A DNA stretch of 64,000 bases, taken from assembly GCF_008919445.1 (NCBI RefSeq), contig NZ_VSLG01000009.1, positions 1 to 64,000 on the forward strand. The letters run 5' to 3'. A program made the position numbers and the translations under genes. Below are positions 10,213 through 20,631 of this stretch, one piece after another (the first letter of the stretch is position 1; each line of letters begins with the position of its first letter). The notes beneath the pieces were generated by a model that worked only from the letters and a program-made list of their open reading frames with translations, was not told the origin of the DNA and ran no database searches. Source of the stretch: Serinicoccus kebangsaanensis. Lineage in GTDB: Bacteria > Actinomycetota > Actinomycetes > Actinomycetales > Dermatophilaceae.

Positions 10213-11042
10213 GCGAGGGGGACAAGGTCAGCACCGGTCCGGAGACGCCGGACAAGCAGCCACCGGCGCAGACGACGACCCAGGACGAGGCCAACGCACC
10301 GTCCCGTAGCGAGGGCCAGAACGTCGACACCACGACGGCGCAGGAGAGCGCCGGCGGCTCGGTCCCGGCGGTGCACGGGCCGGGCGACCCGGTCACCATG
10401 GCCCGGAAGCAGGGGATGTTCGGCGGCTCGCTCGGAGGGGACACCTCCGGCTACGGCGGGCTCGACGCCCCGGTGCTCTTCCCCGGCGCCGCGGAGCGGC
10501 CCTACGGCTCCTACTTCGACGAGGTCGTCGACGCGCTCGAGGCGGCCGCGCCGCGGGCCTTCGCGGACGGGCTGGAGCGGGTGGTCGTCGACCGTGGCGA
10601 GCTCACCCTGCACGTCCACCGCGACCACCTGCTGGCGCTGGTGCGACCGCTGCGGGACGACCCGCGGCTGCGGTTCGAGGTCTGCACCGGTGTCTCGGGG
10701 GTCCACTGGCCGGAGCAGACCGGTGCCGAGCTGCACGCGGTCTACCACTTCCAGTCCATCACCCACGGCGTGCGCCGTGTGCGGATCGACGTCACCTGCC
10801 CGGACGGGGACCCGCGCATCCCCTCGATCGTGGGTGTCTACCCGGCCAACGACTGGCACGAGCGCGAGACCTGGGACATGTTCGGCATCGTCTTCGAGGG
10901 CCACCCCGGGCTGACCCGCATCCTCATGCCGGACGACTGGCCCGGGCACCCGCAACGCAAGGACTACCCGCTCGGCGGTATACCGGTCGAGTACAAGGGG
11001 GCCACCATCCCGGCCCCCGACCAGCGGAGGAGCTACACCTGA
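10209..11042 (+). CDS. nuoC: NADH-quinone oxidoreductase subunit C
   Basis: The 30-kDa peripheral-arm subunit, paired with NuoD around the quinone cavity. The C-terminal half carries the signature [20 protein letters not shown], then [21 protein letters not shown]. The 277-residue protein has an acidic, Thr/Gln-rich, probably disordered N-terminal extension of about 85 residues before the conserved fold; such extensions are common in actinobacterial NuoC. The GTG start overlaps the nuoB stop, and its own stop overlaps the nuoD ATG. Confidence 0.94.
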
Positions 11043-12445
11043 TGGCGACCACGCACGAGCACACCAAGCCCGACCAGGGTGCCGACTACCTGGAGGACAC
11101 TCCGACCGACCTGTATGCCGAGGGTGGCCCGACCTCCGACTCGGTCGACGGCGGCGCGGTCTACACCGCCGGTGGCGGTGACTGGGACGACATCGCCAAG
11201 GACGTGGCGACCCTGGGTGCCGAGCGGATCGTGGTCAACATGGGGCCGCAGCACCCGTCGACGCACGGCGTGCTCCGGCTGATCCTCGAGCTGGACGGGG
11301 AGACGGTGCGCGAGGCGCGCGCGGGGATCGGCTACCTCCACACCGGGATCGAGAAGAACATGGAGTTCCGGACCTGGGTCCAGGGCACCACCTTCTGCAC
11401 CCGGATGGACTACCTCACCCCGATCTTCAACGAGACCGCCTACTGCCTGTCGATCGAGAAGCTGCTCGGCATCACCGACCAGATCCCGCAGCGCGCCAGC
11501 GACATCCGGGTGCTGATGATGGAGCTGAACCGCATCGGTTCCCACCTCATCGCCCTGGCCACCGGCGGCATGGAGCTCGGTGCGACGACCGTCATGACGA
11601 TCGGCTTCCGCGAGCGGGAGCGGACCCTGCGCTTCTTCGAGGCCGTCTCCGGCCTGCGGATGAACAACGCCTACGTGCGGCCCGGCGGGGTGGCCCAGGA
11701 CGTCCTGCCCGAGCACCTGGACCAGCTGGAGGAGGAGCTGCCCGCCCTGCGCCGCGGGATCGGTGAGCTGGAGAAGCTGCTGCTGGAGAGCCCGGTCCTC
11801 AAGGGTCGCACCGTGGACGTCGGCTATCTCTCCCTCGCCAACTGCATGGCGCTGGGCGTGACCGGCCCGATCCTGCGGTCCACCGGCCTGCCGCACGACC
11901 TGCGCAAAGCCCAGCCGTACTGCGGCTACGAGACCTACGACTTCGACGTCATCACCCGCCGCGAGATGGACGCCTACAGCCGGATCTGCATCCGGCTGGA
12001 CGAGATCTGGCAGTCGATCCGGATCGCCGAGCAGGCGATCGCGCGGCTGCGCGCGAGCCAGGGTGACCCGGTCATGGTCGCGGACAAGAAGATCGCCTGG
12101 CCGGCCCAGATGTCGGTCGGCGCCGACGGTCAGGGCAACAGCCTGGACCACATCCGCACCATCATGGGCGAGTCGATGGAGTCGCTGATCCACCACTTCA
12201 AGCTGGTCACCGAAGGCTTCCGGGTCCCGCCCGGGCAGGCGTATGCCGCGGTGGAGTCGCCCAAGGGCGAGCTCGGGGTGCACGCCGTGTCCGACGGTGG
12301 CACCCGCCCCTACCGCGTGCACTTCCGCGACCCCAGCTTCAACAACCTGCAGGCGGCCTCGGCGATGTCCGAGGGCAGCCTGGTCGCCGACGTGATCGTC
12401 GCGGTCGCCTCGATCGACCCGGTGATGGGAGGAGTGGACCGATGA
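11042..12445 (+). CDS. nuoD: NADH-quinone oxidoreductase subunit D
   Basis: The 49-kDa subunit that forms most of the quinone-binding pocket with NuoB. Conserved features include [17 protein letters not shown] with the quinone-pocket His, [20 protein letters not shown], and the C-terminal [32 protein letters not shown]. 467 residues including about 55 residues of variable N-terminus. This is the only nuoD in the window, which matters because the second nuo locus has none. Confidence 0.95.
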   Translation: MATTHEHTKPDQGADYLEDTPTDLYAEGGPTSDSVDGGAVYTAGGGDWDDIAKDVATLGAERIVVNMGPQHPSTHGVLRLILELDGETVREARAGIGYLHTGIEKNMEFRTWVQGTTFCTRMDYLTPIFNETAYCLSIEKLLGITDQIPQRASDIRVLMMELNRIGSHLIALATGGMELGATTVMTIGFRERERTLRFFEAVSGLRMNNAYVRPGGVAQDVLPEHLDQLEEELPALRRGIGELEKLLLESPVLKGRTVDVGYLSLANCMALGVTGPILRSTGLPHDLRKAQPYCGYETYDFDVITRREMDAYSRICIRLDEIWQSIRIAEQAIARLRASQGDPVMVADKKIAWPAQMSVGADGQGNSLDHIRTIMGESMESLIHHFKLVTEGFRVPPGQAYAAVESPKGELGVHAVSDGGTRPYRVHFRDPSFNNLQAASAMSEGSLVADVIVAVASIDPVMGGVDR

Positions 12446-13461
12446 GCGCGCCCGGGAGTGAGAATCGAAGCGGAGCGAGGATCGGAGCGACCGTGGGTGC
12501 GCGAACAGAGGACCCGCACGCGCACGAGCAGGAGGACATGCGCAGCCAGCTGGAGGAGGCGACCGAGCGGCGCGTGCACCACAGCGTCGCGGGTCACGAC
12601 GACCACGGCCCGCTGCACCACCACACGCCGCTGCACGCCTCGGACGAGGCATACCCGGAGGACGTCCGGGCCCAGCTCGTCGCGGACAGCGAGCTGATCA
12701 TCGCCCGCTACCCGCAGAAGCGCTCGGCGCTGCTGCCGATGCTGCACCTGGTGCAGTCCGTGGACGGCTACGTCACCGGCCGCGGCGTGCAGCTGTGCGC
12801 CGAGCTGCTGGACCTCACCACGGCCGAGGTGAGCGGCGTGGCGACCTTCTACACGCAGTACAAGCGGCACCCCAACGGCGAGTACACCGTGGGCGTGTGC
12901 ACCAACACCCTCTGCGCCATCATGGGCGGGGACCAGATCTTCGACGAGGTGAGCGAGCACCTCGGGGTGGGGCACGACGAGACCACCGAGGACGGCAAGA
13001 TCACCCTCGAGCGGGTCGAGTGCAACGCGGCCTGCGACTTCGCCCCGGTGGTGATGGTCAACTGGGAGTTCTTCGACGACCAGACCCCCGAGAGCACCAC
13101 CGCGCTGGTCGACCGGCTGCGTGCCGGCGAGCCGGTGACCCCCACCCGCGGTCCGTCCCGGGTGTGCAGCTTCAAGCAGGTGTCCCGGGTGCTGGCCGGC
13201 TTCCCCGACGGCCTGGCCGACGAGGGACCGGGCGCGGGCGAGCCCTCGCTGCGCGGCACCGTCCTGGCCAGGGAGAAGGGCTGGACCGCGCCGCGGCCGG
13301 ACAGCGGCACCGACACCGCGCCCACCCCCGAGGGCCAGGCGGGCGGCCTCGCGGCCGGCAAGCACGACTCGGTGAACACCGACGCCAACGAACCCGACGA
13401 GATCCCCACCTCCGAGGGCGTCAAGGACGTGGACGAGACGACCAAGGGAGACGACGCGTGA
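12442..13461 (+). CDS. nuoE: NADH-quinone oxidoreductase subunit E with long tails
   Basis: Thioredoxin-fold subunit of the NADH-input module, binding the 2Fe-2S cluster N1a. The ligands are seen as C153 and C158 (GVCTNTLC) and C194 and C198 (ECNAACD). At 339 residues it is much longer than the roughly 160-240 typical of the family. About 65 residues precede the conserved YPEDVRAQL region, including a His-rich stretch, and about 120 follow the core (acidic and disordered, with a [19 protein letters not shown] segment). The ATG at 12442 has AGGAG 7 nt upstream, so the extension is probably translated. An internal ATG at 12538 has AGGAGG only 2 nt away, which is too close. Confidence 0.92.
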   Translation: MSAPGSENRSGARIGATVGARTEDPHAHEQEDMRSQLEEATERRVHHSVAGHDDHGPLHHHTPLHASDEAYPEDVRAQLVADSELIIARYPQKRSALLPMLHLVQSVDGYVTGRGVQLCAELLDLTTAEVSGVATFYTQYKRHPNGEYTVGVCTNTLCAIMGGDQIFDEVSEHLGVGHDETTEDGKITLERVECNAACDFAPVVMVNWEFFDDQTPESTTALVDRLRAGEPVTPTRGPSRVCSFKQVSRVLAGFPDGLADEGPGAGEPSLRGTVLAREKGWTAPRPDSGTDTAPTPEGQAGGLAAGKHDSVNTDANEPDEIPTSEGVKDVDETTKGDDA

Positions 13462-14771
13462 GCACGCAGCTTACCCCGATCCTGTCGGCCTTCTGGGACG
13501 TCGAGCGGTCCTGGACGCTGGAGACCTACGAGCAGCACGAGGGCTACCAGGCGCTGCGTGCCGCGCTGGACATGGATGCCGCCGACCTGGTGAGCGCCGC
13601 CAAGGACTCGGGTCTGCGCGGCCGCGGCGGCGCGGGCTTCCCCACCGGGATGAAGTGGGGCTTCCTCCCCCCGCCGGACGGCGGCCCCCGCTACCTCGTG
13701 GTCAACGCCGACGAGTCCGAGCCTGGCACCTGCAAGGACACCCCGTTGATGATGGCGGCGCCGCACTTCCTCATCGAGGGCATGATCATCACCTCGTTCG
13801 CGATCGGCTGCAACCACGCCTTCATCTACCTGCGCGGCGAGGTCGTGCACGTCTACCGTCGCCTCATGCGTGCGGTCGAGGAGGCGTACGCCGCGGGCTA
13901 CCTCGGCAAGGACGTCCTCGGCACCGGTTTCGACCTGGACATCACCGTGCACGCGGGCGCGGGGGCATACATCTGCGGCGAGGAGACGGCGCTGCTGGAC
14001 TCGCTGGAGGGCCGTCGCGGACAGCCGCGCCTCAAGCCGCCGTTCCCCGCGGTCGCCGGTCTGTATGCCCGTCCGACCGTGGTCAACAACGTCGAGTCGA
14101 TCGCCTCGGTGCCGCCGATCGTGCTGCACGGCGCGGACTGGTTCGCGGGCATGGGCACCGAGAAGTCGCAGGGCTTCGGCCTGTTCAGCCTGTCCGGCCA
14201 CGTGGAGCGCCCGGGCCAGTACGAAGCGCCGCTCGGGATCACCCTGCGCGAGCTGATCGACATGGCCGGGGGCATGCGGGGTGGCCGCAAGCTGAAGTTC
14301 TGGACGCCGGGAGGCTCCTCGACGCCGATCTTCACCGACGCCCACCTCGACGTCCCGCTCGACTTCGAGTCGGTCGCCGCCGAGGGCTCGATGCTGGGCA
14401 CCCGCGCGCTGCAGATCTTCGACGAGACGGTCTCCGTGGTGCGCGCCGTCTCCCGGTGGATCGACTTCTACGCGCACGAGTCGTGCGGCAAGTGCACGCC
14501 CTGCCGGGAGGGCACCTTCTGGCTCAAGCAGATCCTGGCGCGGCTCGAGGCCGGCCAGGGACGCGAGGGCGATATCGAGAAGCTGGACGACATCTGCGAC
14601 AACATCCTGGGCCGCAGCTTCTGCGCCCTCGGTGACGGCGCCACCAGCCCGGTGACCTCCGGGATCAAGTACTTCCGCGAGGAGTTCGAGCAGGGGATGC
14701 ACACCCCGTGGCGCGAGCTCTTCCCGCCCGAGCGCAACACCCTCTTCGCGAAGGAGAGCCAGCCCGTATGA
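13458..14771 (+). CDS. nuoF: NADH-quinone oxidoreductase subunit F
   Basis: NADH- and FMN-binding subunit with the 4Fe-4S cluster N3. Seen directly: the [23 protein letters not shown] loop, [33 protein letters not shown], and the cluster motif [13 protein letters not shown] with a further distal Cys in [11 protein letters not shown]. 437 residues, standard. The GTG at 13458 overlaps the nuoE stop and has GGGAG 7 nt upstream. Confidence 0.95.
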   Translation: MSTQLTPILSAFWDVERSWTLETYEQHEGYQALRAALDMDAADLVSAAKDSGLRGRGGAGFPTGMKWGFLPPPDGGPRYLVVNADESEPGTCKDTPLMMAAPHFLIEGMIITSFAIGCNHAFIYLRGEVVHVYRRLMRAVEEAYAAGYLGKDVLGTGFDLDITVHAGAGAYICGEETALLDSLEGRRGQPRLKPPFPAVAGLYARPTVVNNVESIASVPPIVLHGADWFAGMGTEKSQGFGLFSLSGHVERPGQYEAPLGITLRELIDMAGGMRGGRKLKFWTPGGSSTPIFTDAHLDVPLDFESVAAEGSMLGTRALQIFDETVSVVRAVSRWIDFYAHESCGKCTPCREGTFWLKQILARLEAGQGREGDIEKLDDICDNILGRSFCALGDGATSPVTSGIKYFREEFEQGMHTPWRELFPPERNTLFAKESQPV

Positions 14772-17302
14772 GCGTCAAGACCGACAGTCCGGCGCAGGAC
14801 ACCGCCGCGATCGAGACCGACGTGACGATGGTCGAGGTGACCATCGACGGTGTCGAGCTCTCCGTGCCGGAGGGCACCCTGGTCATCCGCGCTGCCGAGC
14901 AGGTGGGCATCCACGTCCCGCGCTTCTGCGACCACCCGCTGCTCGAGCCGGTGGGTGCCTGCCGCCAGTGCCTCGTCGACGTGGCCACGCCGGACCGCGA
15001 GGGCAACCTCAAGCCGATGCCGAAGCCGCAGGCGTCCTGCACCATCGCGGTCTCGCCAGGCATGGTGGTCAAGACCCAGCACACCTCCGAGGTCGCGGAC
15101 AAGGCGCAGCAGGGCGTGATGGAGCTGCTGCTCGTCAACCACCCGCTGGACTGCCCGGTCTGCGACAAGGGTGGTGAGTGCCCGCTGCAGAACCAGGCGA
15201 TGTCGGACGGTCGGCCCACCTCCCGCTTCGAGGACATCAAGCGCACCTTCCCCAAGCCGGTCAACATCTCCAGCCAGGTGCTCCTGGACCGTGAGCGGTG
15301 CGTGCTGTGCGCCCGGTGCACCCGGTTCTCCGACCAGATCGCCGGCGACCCGTTCATCGCGCTCATCGAGCGCGGCGCGCTGCAGCAGGTCGGGATCTAC
15401 GAGGAGAAGCCGTTCGAGAGCTACTTCTCCGGCAACACCGTCCAGATCTGCCCGGTCGGGGCGCTCACCGGTGCGGCCTACCGCTTCCGGTCGCGGCCGT
15501 TCGACCTGGTCTCCACCGAGAGCGTCTGCGAGCACTGCGCCGGTGGCTGCGCCATCCGCACCGACCACCGCCGCGGCACCGTCCTGCGTCGGATGGCGCT
15601 CAACGACCCCGAGGTCAACGAGGAGTGGAACTGCGACAAGGGTCGCTGGGCCTTCGCCTACCCCACCCTCCCGGACCGGTTGCACGACCCGGTCGTGCGC
15701 GGCGCCGACGGTGAGTATGCCGTCTCCTCCTGGCGGGACGCCTACGCCGCGGCGGCGGCGGGCCTGGCGCAGGCACGCGCCGCCGGCGGTGTCGGCGTGC
15801 TCCCCGGCGGCCGCGGCAGCGTCGAGGACCTGTATGCCTACGCCAAGTTCGCACGGGTGGCGCTCGGGACCCACGACGTGGACCACCGCGCCCGGCCGCA
15901 CAGCGCCGAGGAGAGCGACTTCCTGTCGTCCACCGTCGTGGGCACCCGGGACGTCAGCTACGGCGACCTGGAGAAGGCGCCGTCGGTGCTGCTCGTCGGT
16001 CTGGAGGCCGAGGAGGAGGCCGCGATGGTCTTCCTCCGGCTGCGCAAGGCCATGCGCAAGAACGCCACCCAGATCTACTCCGTCGCGCCGTTCGCGACAC
16101 GGGGCCTGGAGAAGCTCGCCGGGACCCTGCTGGCGGCCGCTCCGGGGACGGAGGCCGAGGTGCTGCAGGCGCTGACCGAGCGGCGCGGCCAGGGCTCGCC
16201 GGAGCAGGTCGACGGGGCGACCGCCCCGCTGGCCCAGGACAGCTTCCACGCCGCGTCGGACGCGCTGGGCGCGGACGCCGTGATCCTCGTCGGGGAGCGC
16301 CTGGCCACCGTGCCAGGTGCCCTCTCCGCCGCCGTCCGCCTCGCGGAGGCCACCGGGGCCCGGCTGGCCTGGGTCCCGCGGCGCGCCGGTGAGCGAGGAG
16401 GGGTCGAGATGGGGACCCTGCCCGGCCTGCTGCCCGGCGGCCGGCCGGTCGCCGACGACGGGGCGCGGGACGAGGTCGCGGAGCGCTGGGGCCTGGACGC
16501 CGCCGCGCTCCCGGCCGCTGCTGGACGCGACGCCACCGCGATCCTGGAGGCCGCCGCAGCGGGCGAGCTCGCCGGGCTCGTCGTCGGCGGCGTCGAGATC
16601 GACGACCTGCCCGACCCCGAGCTGGCCCGCCGCGCCCTGGCGCGCGCGTTCGTCGTCTCGCTGGAGATCCGCGAGAGCGCGGTCCACGAGTTCGCCGACG
16701 TCATCCTCCCGGTGGCCCCGCACCAGGAGAAGTCCGGCTCCTTCCTCAACTGGGAGGGCCGACCCCGGCCGTTCGACCGGACGCTGGACTCCGGCGCCAG
16801 CTCGGACCACGTCGTGCTGGACCGGCTCGCCACCGCCATGGGCGCGAGCCTGGGCACCGGCACGGTCCCGGCGGTGCGGGCCGAGATCCAGGCGCTCAGC
16901 GACTGGTCCGGCACCCGCCCGGCAGCCCCCGAGCTCGCCGCCGTCGGCCCGGCCACCGTGGGCGCCGGCGAGGCGGTGCTGGCGACCTGGCACCAGGTGC
17001 TGGACGCCGGCCGGCTGCAGGACGGCGAGCCCTTCCTGGCCGGGACCAGGCACGCCCCGGTGGCACGCATCTCCGCCGGGACGGCGGGCGACCTCGGGGT
17101 GACCGACGGCGACCCGGTCCAGGTCTCCACCGACCTCGGCCGGATCGAGCTCCCGGCAGCCCTCACCCCGATGCCGGACGGCGTCGTCTGGGTGCCCGCC
17201 AACCAGGTCGGCTCCACCGTCCGCCCGACGCTCGGCGTCGGCGCCGGCGACGTGGTCCGGCTCACCGGTTCCCCGGCCCCGACCCCGCGAGGTGAGGCAT
17301 GA
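14768..17302 (+). CDS. nuoG: NADH-quinone oxidoreductase subunit G
   Basis: Large iron-sulfur subunit of the NADH module, 844 residues. The N-terminal 2Fe-2S ligands ([15 protein letters not shown]), [10 protein letters not shown], and [11 protein letters not shown] are present, followed by CEHCAGGC...CDKGRW, the extra 4Fe-4S site (N7 type) found in some bacteria. The C-terminal half is the molybdopterin-oxidoreductase-like domain, here divergent and without cofactor residues, as is usual for NuoG. The ATG overlaps the nuoF stop. Confidence 0.94.
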   Translation: MSVKTDSPAQDTAAIETDVTMVEVTIDGVELSVPEGTLVIRAAEQVGIHVPRFCDHPLLEPVGACRQCLVDVATPDREGNLKPMPKPQASCTIAVSPGMVVKTQHTSEVADKAQQGVMELLLVNHPLDCPVCDKGGECPLQNQAMSDGRPTSRFEDIKRTFPKPVNISSQVLLDRERCVLCARCTRFSDQIAGDPFIALIERGALQQVGIYEEKPFESYFSGNTVQICPVGALTGAAYRFRSRPFDLVSTESVCEHCAGGCAIRTDHRRGTVLRRMALNDPEVNEEWNCDKGRWAFAYPTLPDRLHDPVVRGADGEYAVSSWRDAYAAAAAGLAQARAAGGVGVLPGGRGSVEDLYAYAKFARVALGTHDVDHRARPHSAEESDFLSSTVVGTRDVSYGDLEKAPSVLLVGLEAEEEAAMVFLRLRKAMRKNATQIYSVAPFATRGLEKLAGTLLAAAPGTEAEVLQALTERRGQGSPEQVDGATAPLAQDSFHAASDALGADAVILVGERLATVPGALSAAVRLAEATGARLAWVPRRAGERGGVEMGTLPGLLPGGRPVADDGARDEVAERWGLDAAALPAAAGRDATAILEAAAAGELAGLVVGGVEIDDLPDPELARRALARAFVVSLEIRESAVHEFADVILPVAPHQEKSGSFLNWEGRPRPFDRTLDSGASSDHVVLDRLATAMGASLGTGTVPAVRAEIQALSDWSGTRPAAPELAAVGPATVGAGEAVLATWHQVLDAGRLQDGEPFLAGTRHAPVARISAGTAGDLGVTDGDPVQVSTDLGRIELPAALTPMPDGVVWVPANQVGSTVRPTLGVGAGDVVRLTGSPAPTPRGEA

Positions 17303-18729
17303 GCCTGCTGACGGCATACCCCGAGATCGCGGCCAGCGTCCCGCTGCTCACCGAGGACCTTCCGGCCGCCGACTTCAGCGACACCCCCTGGTGGTTGTCG
17401 CTGATCAAGTCCTCGATGCTGTTCACCTACGTGATGATCTCCGTGGTGCTGGTCATCTGGTTCGAGCGGCGCGTCATCGGTCAGATGCAGCAGCGGCCGG
17501 GCCCGAACCGGATCGGCCCGCTGGGCATCCTGCAGACCGCCGCCGACGGCATCAAGCTGTTCTTCAAGGAAGACGTCACGCCCAAGGGCGCGGACAAGCT
17601 GATGTTCTACGCGGCGCCGCTGATCGTCGCCTCGCTCGCCTTCGTCTCCTTCGCCATCATCCCGATGGGCGGCGACGTGGAGATGTTCGGCCACACCACG
17701 CCGCTGCAGCTCACCGACACCCCGGTCGCGGTGCTCCTGGTGCTCGCGGTCGCCGGTGTCTCGGCCTACGGCTTCGTGCTGGCCGGTTGGTCCTCGGGCT
17801 CGACCTACCCGCTGCTCGGCGGGCTGCGCTCGACCGCCCAGGTGATCTCCTACGAGATCGCGATGGGTCTGTCCCTCGTGGCGGTCTTCCTCTACGCCGG
17901 GTCGATGTCCACCAGCCAGATCGTGGAGGCGCAGCAGCAGAGCACCGTCCTGGGGATCCCGCTGTGGTACGTCGTGCCGCTGTTCTTCAGCTTCGTCGTC
18001 TACGTCATCACCATGATCGGGGAGACCAACCGGCTGCCCTTCGACCTCGCCGAGGGTGAGGGCGAGCTCGGCGGTGGGTTCCACACCGAGTACTCCTCGA
18101 TGAAGTTCGGGATGTTCTTCCTCGGTGAGTACATCAACATGTTCACCGTCTCGGCGCTCGCGACCACCCTGTTCATGGGCGGCTGGCACGCGCCCTGGCC
18201 GCTCAACGTGGTCTTCGACGGCGCGCTGGACCAGGGCTGGTGGGGCCTGCTCTGGTTCACCCTGAAGATGTGGAGCTTCATCTTCTTCTACGTCTGGGTG
18301 CGTGGGTCGCTCCCGCGGGTGCGCTACGACCAGTTCATGGCGCTGGGGTGGAAGATCCTCATCCCGCTGTCGCTGGTGTGGGTCGTCGCCGTGATGCTCA
18401 TCCGGTCCGCCCAGGAGGGCTACTTCGGCGACGGCCGGTGGGTCACCGTCCTCACCCTGGGCGGGATCGGCGTCTTCGTGCTCGCCGGGATCCTGGTCTG
18501 GGACCGGTATGCCCAGCGTCGCCTCGCCGCGCGCGAGGAGGCCCGCGAGGTGCCCGAGGAGATCGACCCCTTCGCCGACGGATATCCCGTCCCGCCGATG
18601 CCCGGCCAGCGCCTGGTCGAGCCGCAGCCCGCCGTGGAGCAGGCCCGCCCGGTGACGGTGCCGGCCGGCCCCACCGACGGCGACGACAGCACCAGCCCGA
18701 ACGACGACGACAAGGAGCGCCGTGGCTGA
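17299..18729 (+). CDS. nuoH: NADH-quinone oxidoreductase subunit H
   Basis: Membrane subunit at the junction of the two arms that helps form the quinone channel. Key stretches are [66 protein letters not shown], and [25 protein letters not shown] with its charged quinone-channel residues. 476 residues; the C-terminal 70 residues form a Pro-rich, acidic cytoplasmic tail absent from many homologues. Starts inside the nuoG stop and overlaps nuoI by 8 nt. Confidence 0.95.
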   Translation: MSLLTAYPEIAASVPLLTEDLPAADFSDTPWWLSLIKSSMLFTYVMISVVLVIWFERRVIGQMQQRPGPNRIGPLGILQTAADGIKLFFKEDVTPKGADKLMFYAAPLIVASLAFVSFAIIPMGGDVEMFGHTTPLQLTDTPVAVLLVLAVAGVSAYGFVLAGWSSGSTYPLLGGLRSTAQVISYEIAMGLSLVAVFLYAGSMSTSQIVEAQQQSTVLGIPLWYVVPLFFSFVVYVITMIGETNRLPFDLAEGEGELGGGFHTEYSSMKFGMFFLGEYINMFTVSALATTLFMGGWHAPWPLNVVFDGALDQGWWGLLWFTLKMWSFIFFYVWVRGSLPRVRYDQFMALGWKILIPLSLVWVVAVMLIRSAQEGYFGDGRWVTVLTLGGIGVFVLAGILVWDRYAQRRLAAREEAREVPEEIDPFADGYPVPPMPGQRLVEPQPAVEQARPVTVPAGPTDGDDSTSPNDDDKERRG

Positions 18730-19417
18730 CCACACCGAGCCTGAGAACGCCCACGAGCCCGCCCGCCGGGACGAGCCCGCGTCGCCCGCGCGGCGCGGCG
18801 ACGTCGACCCGGCAGGGGGCAAGAAGGAGCCCGGGGTCCTGGGGCAGCTGTTCGCGCCCGTCGCCGGCTTCGGGGTCACCTTCGCGACCATGTTCCGGAA
18901 GGTCCCGACCCAGGAGTACCCCGAGGAGAAGCGCCCGACCGCGACCCGCTACCACGGCCGGCACCAGCTCAACCGGCACCCGGACGGCCTGGAGAAGTGC
19001 GTGGGGTGCGAGCTGTGCGCCTGGGCCTGCCCGGCGGACGCGATCTACGTCGAGGGCGCGGACAACACGGACGAGGCGCGGTTCAGCCCCGGCGAGCGCT
19101 ACGGCCGCGTCTACCAGATCAACTACCTGCGCTGCATCTTCTGCGGACTGTGCATCGAGGCCTGCCCGACGCGAGCCCTGACGATGACCAACGAGTACGA
19201 GCTCGCCGACTCCGAGCGGGCCCCGCTGATCTACGAGAAGCACCAGCTGCTCGCGCCGTTGCGTCCGGACATGCTGACCCCGCCGTTCCCGATGGCCGAG
19301 GGCATGGAGGAGCGCGACTACTACCAGGGCAAGGTCACCGGCTCGACCCAGGGCCAGCAGGACTACGTGGAGGCGCGGGACGCCGAGCGTGAGGCCGACG
19401 CGGAGGTCGGCTCATGA
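18722..19417 (+). CDS. nuoI: NADH-quinone oxidoreductase subunit I
   Basis: Ferredoxin-like subunit carrying clusters N6a and N6b, which pass electrons from NuoG to NuoB. Two complete 4Fe-4S motifs are visible: C93, C96, C99, C103 ([11 protein letters not shown]) and C138, C141, C144, C148 ([11 protein letters not shown]). 231 residues with a polar N-terminal extension. The GTG start overlaps the end of nuoH by 8 nt. Confidence 0.95.
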   Translation: MADHTEPENAHEPARRDEPASPARRGDVDPAGGKKEPGVLGQLFAPVAGFGVTFATMFRKVPTQEYPEEKRPTATRYHGRHQLNRHPDGLEKCVGCELCAWACPADAIYVEGADNTDEARFSPGERYGRVYQINYLRCIFCGLCIEACPTRALTMTNEYELADSERAPLIYEKHQLLAPLRPDMLTPPFPMAEGMEERDYYQGKVTGSTQGQQDYVEARDAEREADAEVGS

Positions 19418-20322
19418 CCCCTGACCGGATCGACGGGATGGAGGTCGGTCTGTTCTGGTTGCTGGCCGTGGTGGCCGTCGCGGGGGCCCTCGGTCTGCTC
19501 TTCGCCCGCAAGGCCGTGCACGCCGCCATGGCGATGGCGACGACGATGATCAGCCTCGGCGTCATCTACATCGTGCAGCGCGCGGAGTTCGTCGGCATCA
19601 TCCAGGTCTTCGTCTACTCCGGCGCCGTGATGATGCTCTTCCTCTTCGTCGTCATGCTGGTCGGTGTCGACGCGTCCGACTCGACGGTGGAGACGCTGCG
19701 CGGGCAGCGCCTGTGGGCCTTCCTGCTGGGCGCCCTCTTCGTCGCCGCCGCGGCCATCGGGCTGGCACGGGTGTCCTGGCCGGACGCGGTCGGCCTCGAG
19801 GCGGTCCAGTCCGAGGGCAGCGTGACGGCGCTGGCCCGGGAGATCTTCGAGCGCCAGGTCCTGACCTTCGAGACGCTCGGTGCGCTGCTGGTCATCGCGG
19901 TGATGGGCGCGATGGTGCTGGCCCACCGGGAGCGCCTCACCCCGCGCCGCACCCAGCGCGAGGTGTCCCGGGAGAAGCTGCGCTCCGGTCAGTGGCTGTC
20001 CGGCAAGCCCAACCCGGGGGTGTATGCCCGGCACAACGCCGCGGACACCCCGGCCCTCGCGCCGGACGGCAGCCCGGTCGAGGAGTCGGTGCCGCGGGTG
20101 CTGGTCGCCCGCGGACAGGTCACCAGCCCGACCGAGTACCGCCTCGCCGGCGCCACGGCTCGCCCGGACGGACAACCGCCGGGGGACCTGGCGCCGGAGG
20201 ACCTGCCCACGGGGGAGAACGCCGCCGTCGACCAGCAGGGCCACGACCTGGACGCCGACGACGCCGACGACCCGGGTGACGGCGCCGCCGGCACCACGTC
20301 GACCGGGAGGGGTGAGCACTGA
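19414..20322 (+). CDS. nuoJ: NADH-quinone oxidoreductase subunit J
   Basis: Membrane subunit with five helices. The conserved third helix is visible as [24 protein letters not shown], containing the pi-bulge Tyr/Gly-rich region. 302 residues; the last 120 are a hydrophilic, Pro/Asp-rich tail longer than in enterobacterial NuoJ and typical of actinobacteria. ATGA overlaps on both sides fix it within the operon. Confidence 0.93.
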   Translation: MTPDRIDGMEVGLFWLLAVVAVAGALGLLFARKAVHAAMAMATTMISLGVIYIVQRAEFVGIIQVFVYSGAVMMLFLFVVMLVGVDASDSTVETLRGQRLWAFLLGALFVAAAAIGLARVSWPDAVGLEAVQSEGSVTALAREIFERQVLTFETLGALLVIAVMGAMVLAHRERLTPRRTQREVSREKLRSGQWLSGKPNPGVYARHNAADTPALAPDGSPVEESVPRVLVARGQVTSPTEYRLAGATARPDGQPPGDLAPEDLPTGENAAVDQQGHDLDADDADDPGDGAAGTTSTGRGEH

Positions 20323-20621
20323 TGGGGCTCGAGGCATACATCTATCTGTCGGTGATCCTCTTCGCCCTGGGCGCGATCACGGTCCTGACCCGGCGCAACA
20401 CCATCATCGTCTTCATGGGCATCGAGCTGATGCTCAACGCCTGCAACCTGGCGCTGGTCACCTTCGCCCGCATGCACGGCACCCTCGACGGGCAGGTCTA
20501 CGCCCTGTTCGTCATGGTGGTCGCCGCCTCCGAGGTCGTCGTCGGACTGGCGATCATCATGTCCATCTTCCGTGCGCGACGCTCGGCCTCGGTCGACGAC
20601 GCCAACCTGTTGAAGCTGTAG
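20322..20621 (+). CDS. nuoK: NADH-quinone oxidoreductase subunit K
   Basis: Small three-helix proton-channel subunit homologous to MrpC, 99 residues. The two membrane-embedded Glu residues sit in [13 protein letters not shown] and [13 protein letters not shown]. The start overlaps the nuoJ stop; a 10-nt gap with GAGGAG follows before nuoL. Confidence 0.95.
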   Translation: MGLEAYIYLSVILFALGAITVLTRRNTIIVFMGIELMLNACNLALVTFARMHGTLDGQVYALFVMVVAASEVVVGLAIIMSIFRARRSASVDDANLLKL

Positions 20622-20631
20622 AGGAGCGCTC

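Noticed and set aside
14468-18891. Very long minus-strand frames opposite nuoF-nuoI
   Set aside because: Antisense shadows typical of high-GC DNA. Composition is Arg/Gly/His-rich and no domain is recognisable, while the plus strand holds clear complex I genes.
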